From NCBI GenBank assembly GCA_003225055.1, contig QIAU01000161.1:1-43424 (forward strand): a stretch of DNA of 43,424 nucleotides, read 5' to 3'. The translations under genes were made by a program, and so were the position numbers. The stretch comes from Acidobacteriota bacterium (GTDB lineage: Bacteria; Acidobacteriota; Terriglobia; Terriglobales; Acidobacteriaceae). Each line of letters opens with the position of its first letter. Within the stretch, counting starts at the first letter, position 1. The notes beneath the pieces are model-generated. The model was not told the DNA's origin, searched no databases, and worked only from the letters and a program-made list of their open reading frames with translations. This document shows, in pieces, positions 42,773 through 43,424 of this stretch.

Positions 42773-42804
42773 TGTAACGAAACCCCCCGAAAAAGGGGGT
42801 TTTG
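42773..42804. promoter_or_regulatory. Proximal AbiEi operator-like inverted repeat
   Basis: TGTAACGAAACCCCCC and AAGGGGGTTTTG form an imperfect dyad about 10 bp upstream of the abiEi start. It is a degenerate copy of the perfect dyad at 42849-42885. Confidence 0.6.
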
Positions 42805-42848
42805 ATGAAGAATATAGCAACGTCGTCCCTCAGCAGTCAACAATAACA

Positions 42849-42885
42849 TGTAACAAAACCCCCTTAAAAAGGGGGTTTTGTTACA
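42849..42885. promoter_or_regulatory. Distal AbiEi operator-like perfect inverted repeat
   Basis: TGTAACAAAACCCCCTT and AAGGGGGTTTTGTTACA form a perfect 17-base inverted repeat around AAA, 86 bp upstream of abiEi. Two such repeats ahead of abiEi match the known mode of cooperative autorepression by AbiEi. It could also fold as a terminator hairpin. Confidence 0.65.
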
Positions 42886-43237
42886 CAATATTGCGTTCCA
42901 CAGTCCGATCCTATTCCTTGGAGTTTAGGAGCGATGCCAAAACGAGGCCTTGTCGGGTAGTTTCCCCGTTCTAGGAATTGCTAGGTGAGGAAAGGGCCTT
43001 TGGTCAGTGACCTCAAGATTGACCTTCTCCTTGCGCAATATGGACCTCTCCATTTAGCGCAACGTTGGCAGAAGGACCTCGCTGCTCGGGGAGTACGCTC
43101 CGCCGCTGCGAGCCAAGGTGGCACACATCGCCACTCTAAGGCGAGGGCCCGCAACCGGCTGACTGGAACGGTGACGGCGCGTTCGACCTAATACACCGAT
43201 CACGGCAGGATTCACGATGCTGTATGTCTTTGTGATC
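42886..43237. other. Stretch without a supported gene
   Basis: A plus frame opens at GTG 42985 (LKIDLLLAQYGPLHLAQRWQKDLAARG) and runs to 43191. It has no family features and no good ribosome site, so I do not call it. Confidence 0.35.
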
Positions 43238-43424
43238 ATGCAGGTCGGCCGCCGCCGCATTCGGCACGGGTTTTCTTCTGCTGTGGGTTGGACCTTTGTG
43301 CGTTGCTCAAACAGTGACAATTCGTATCATCAATGCTGACAATGGGCGTCCGCTGGAGAAGCAACACGTGTCGGTGTGCGAACCCGCGCCAGTGGTCGGG
43401 CCACTGTCACGATACGGTGATTTA
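43238..43424 (+). CDS. Start of a secreted beta-type protein, cut by window end, probably frameshifted
   Basis: ATG 43238 gives MQVGRRRIRH. One base shifted, near 43270, the next frame gives FLLLWVGPLCVAQTVTIRIINADNGRPLEKQHVSV and stays open to the window end. Together they look like a basic n-region, hydrophobic core and VAQ cleavage site of a signal peptide, followed by the first strands of an Ig-like or carboxypeptidase-regulatory-like domain. The second frame alone has no start codon. Confident only that secreted-protein coding begins here. Confidence 0.4.

Noticed and set aside
1-43424. CRISPR array
   Set aside because: No regularly spaced short repeats seen anywhere in the window.

Overview
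The window looks like a soil or sediment Acidobacteriota genome, probably a metagenome-assembled or partly degraded one. The grounds are content, not a database match: two large Oar-type TonB-dependent receptors with an N-terminal carboxypeptidase-regulatory-like domain and no SusD partner, many Tat-exported enzymes starting RR-x-F-L, a DUF2934 protein, a PadR regulator beside a receptor, and a high-GC background with abundant transposase debris.

Layout. 1-912: the end of a mannonate dehydratase (UxuA). 1148-2681: an IS110 transposase split by a nested inverted-repeat element. 2682-4090: a graveyard with a frameshifted tyrosine recombinase and an IS5-type transposase tail. 4091-6370: a Tat-exported Gfo/Idh/MocA oxidoreductase and a Tat-exported sugar isomerase/epimerase. 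6421-6961: a broken secreted orphan. 7047-9907, minus strand: a thioredoxin-like protein with an in-frame UGA at the first Cys of its CxxC motif, a TMEM175-type channel, a pirin and its MarR regulator. 10464-25066: a catabolic island with a TonB receptor, two paralogous Tat-exported proteins and a third related putative glycoside hydrolase, an alpha-galactosidase remnant, a second exported Gfo/Idh/MocA enzyme, an amidohydrolase-family enzyme, a CBM9-like protein and, on the opposite strand, a large esterase. 25130-25774: broken altronate dehydratase (SAF domain) and VOC genes. 26772-30608: a second TonB receptor, divergent from a truncated PadR gene. 31270-43424: a mosaic of redox and detoxification genes (FMN reductase, hydrolase-cupin fusion, LLM oxidoreductase, DoxX, exported MsrA and MsrB), two toxin-antitoxin loci (HigBA, AbiE) in which only the antitoxin is intact, DUF1223 and IS630 fragments and a tRNA-Cys remnant.

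How they may work together (inference): the receptor, exported hydrolase-like proteins, oxidoreductases, CBM9-like protein and esterase look like one locus for capture and periplasmic degradation of a plant-type, possibly uronic-acid-bearing or acetylated glycan. The hexuronate genes at 1-912 and 25130-25390 would fit the downstream pathway. The MarR/pirin, MarR/DoxX, DUF1223 and MsrA/MsrB genes form a second theme of electrophile and oxidative stress.

The most interesting observation is the minus-strand gene at 7047-7598. Its single in-frame UGA falls where the family has the first Cys of CxxC, and it is followed at once by a SECIS-like hairpin, which makes it a strong selenoprotein candidate. 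A caution for the rest: I count more than ten single-base frameshifts in recognisable genes, so either this region is decaying or the assembly has indel errors.
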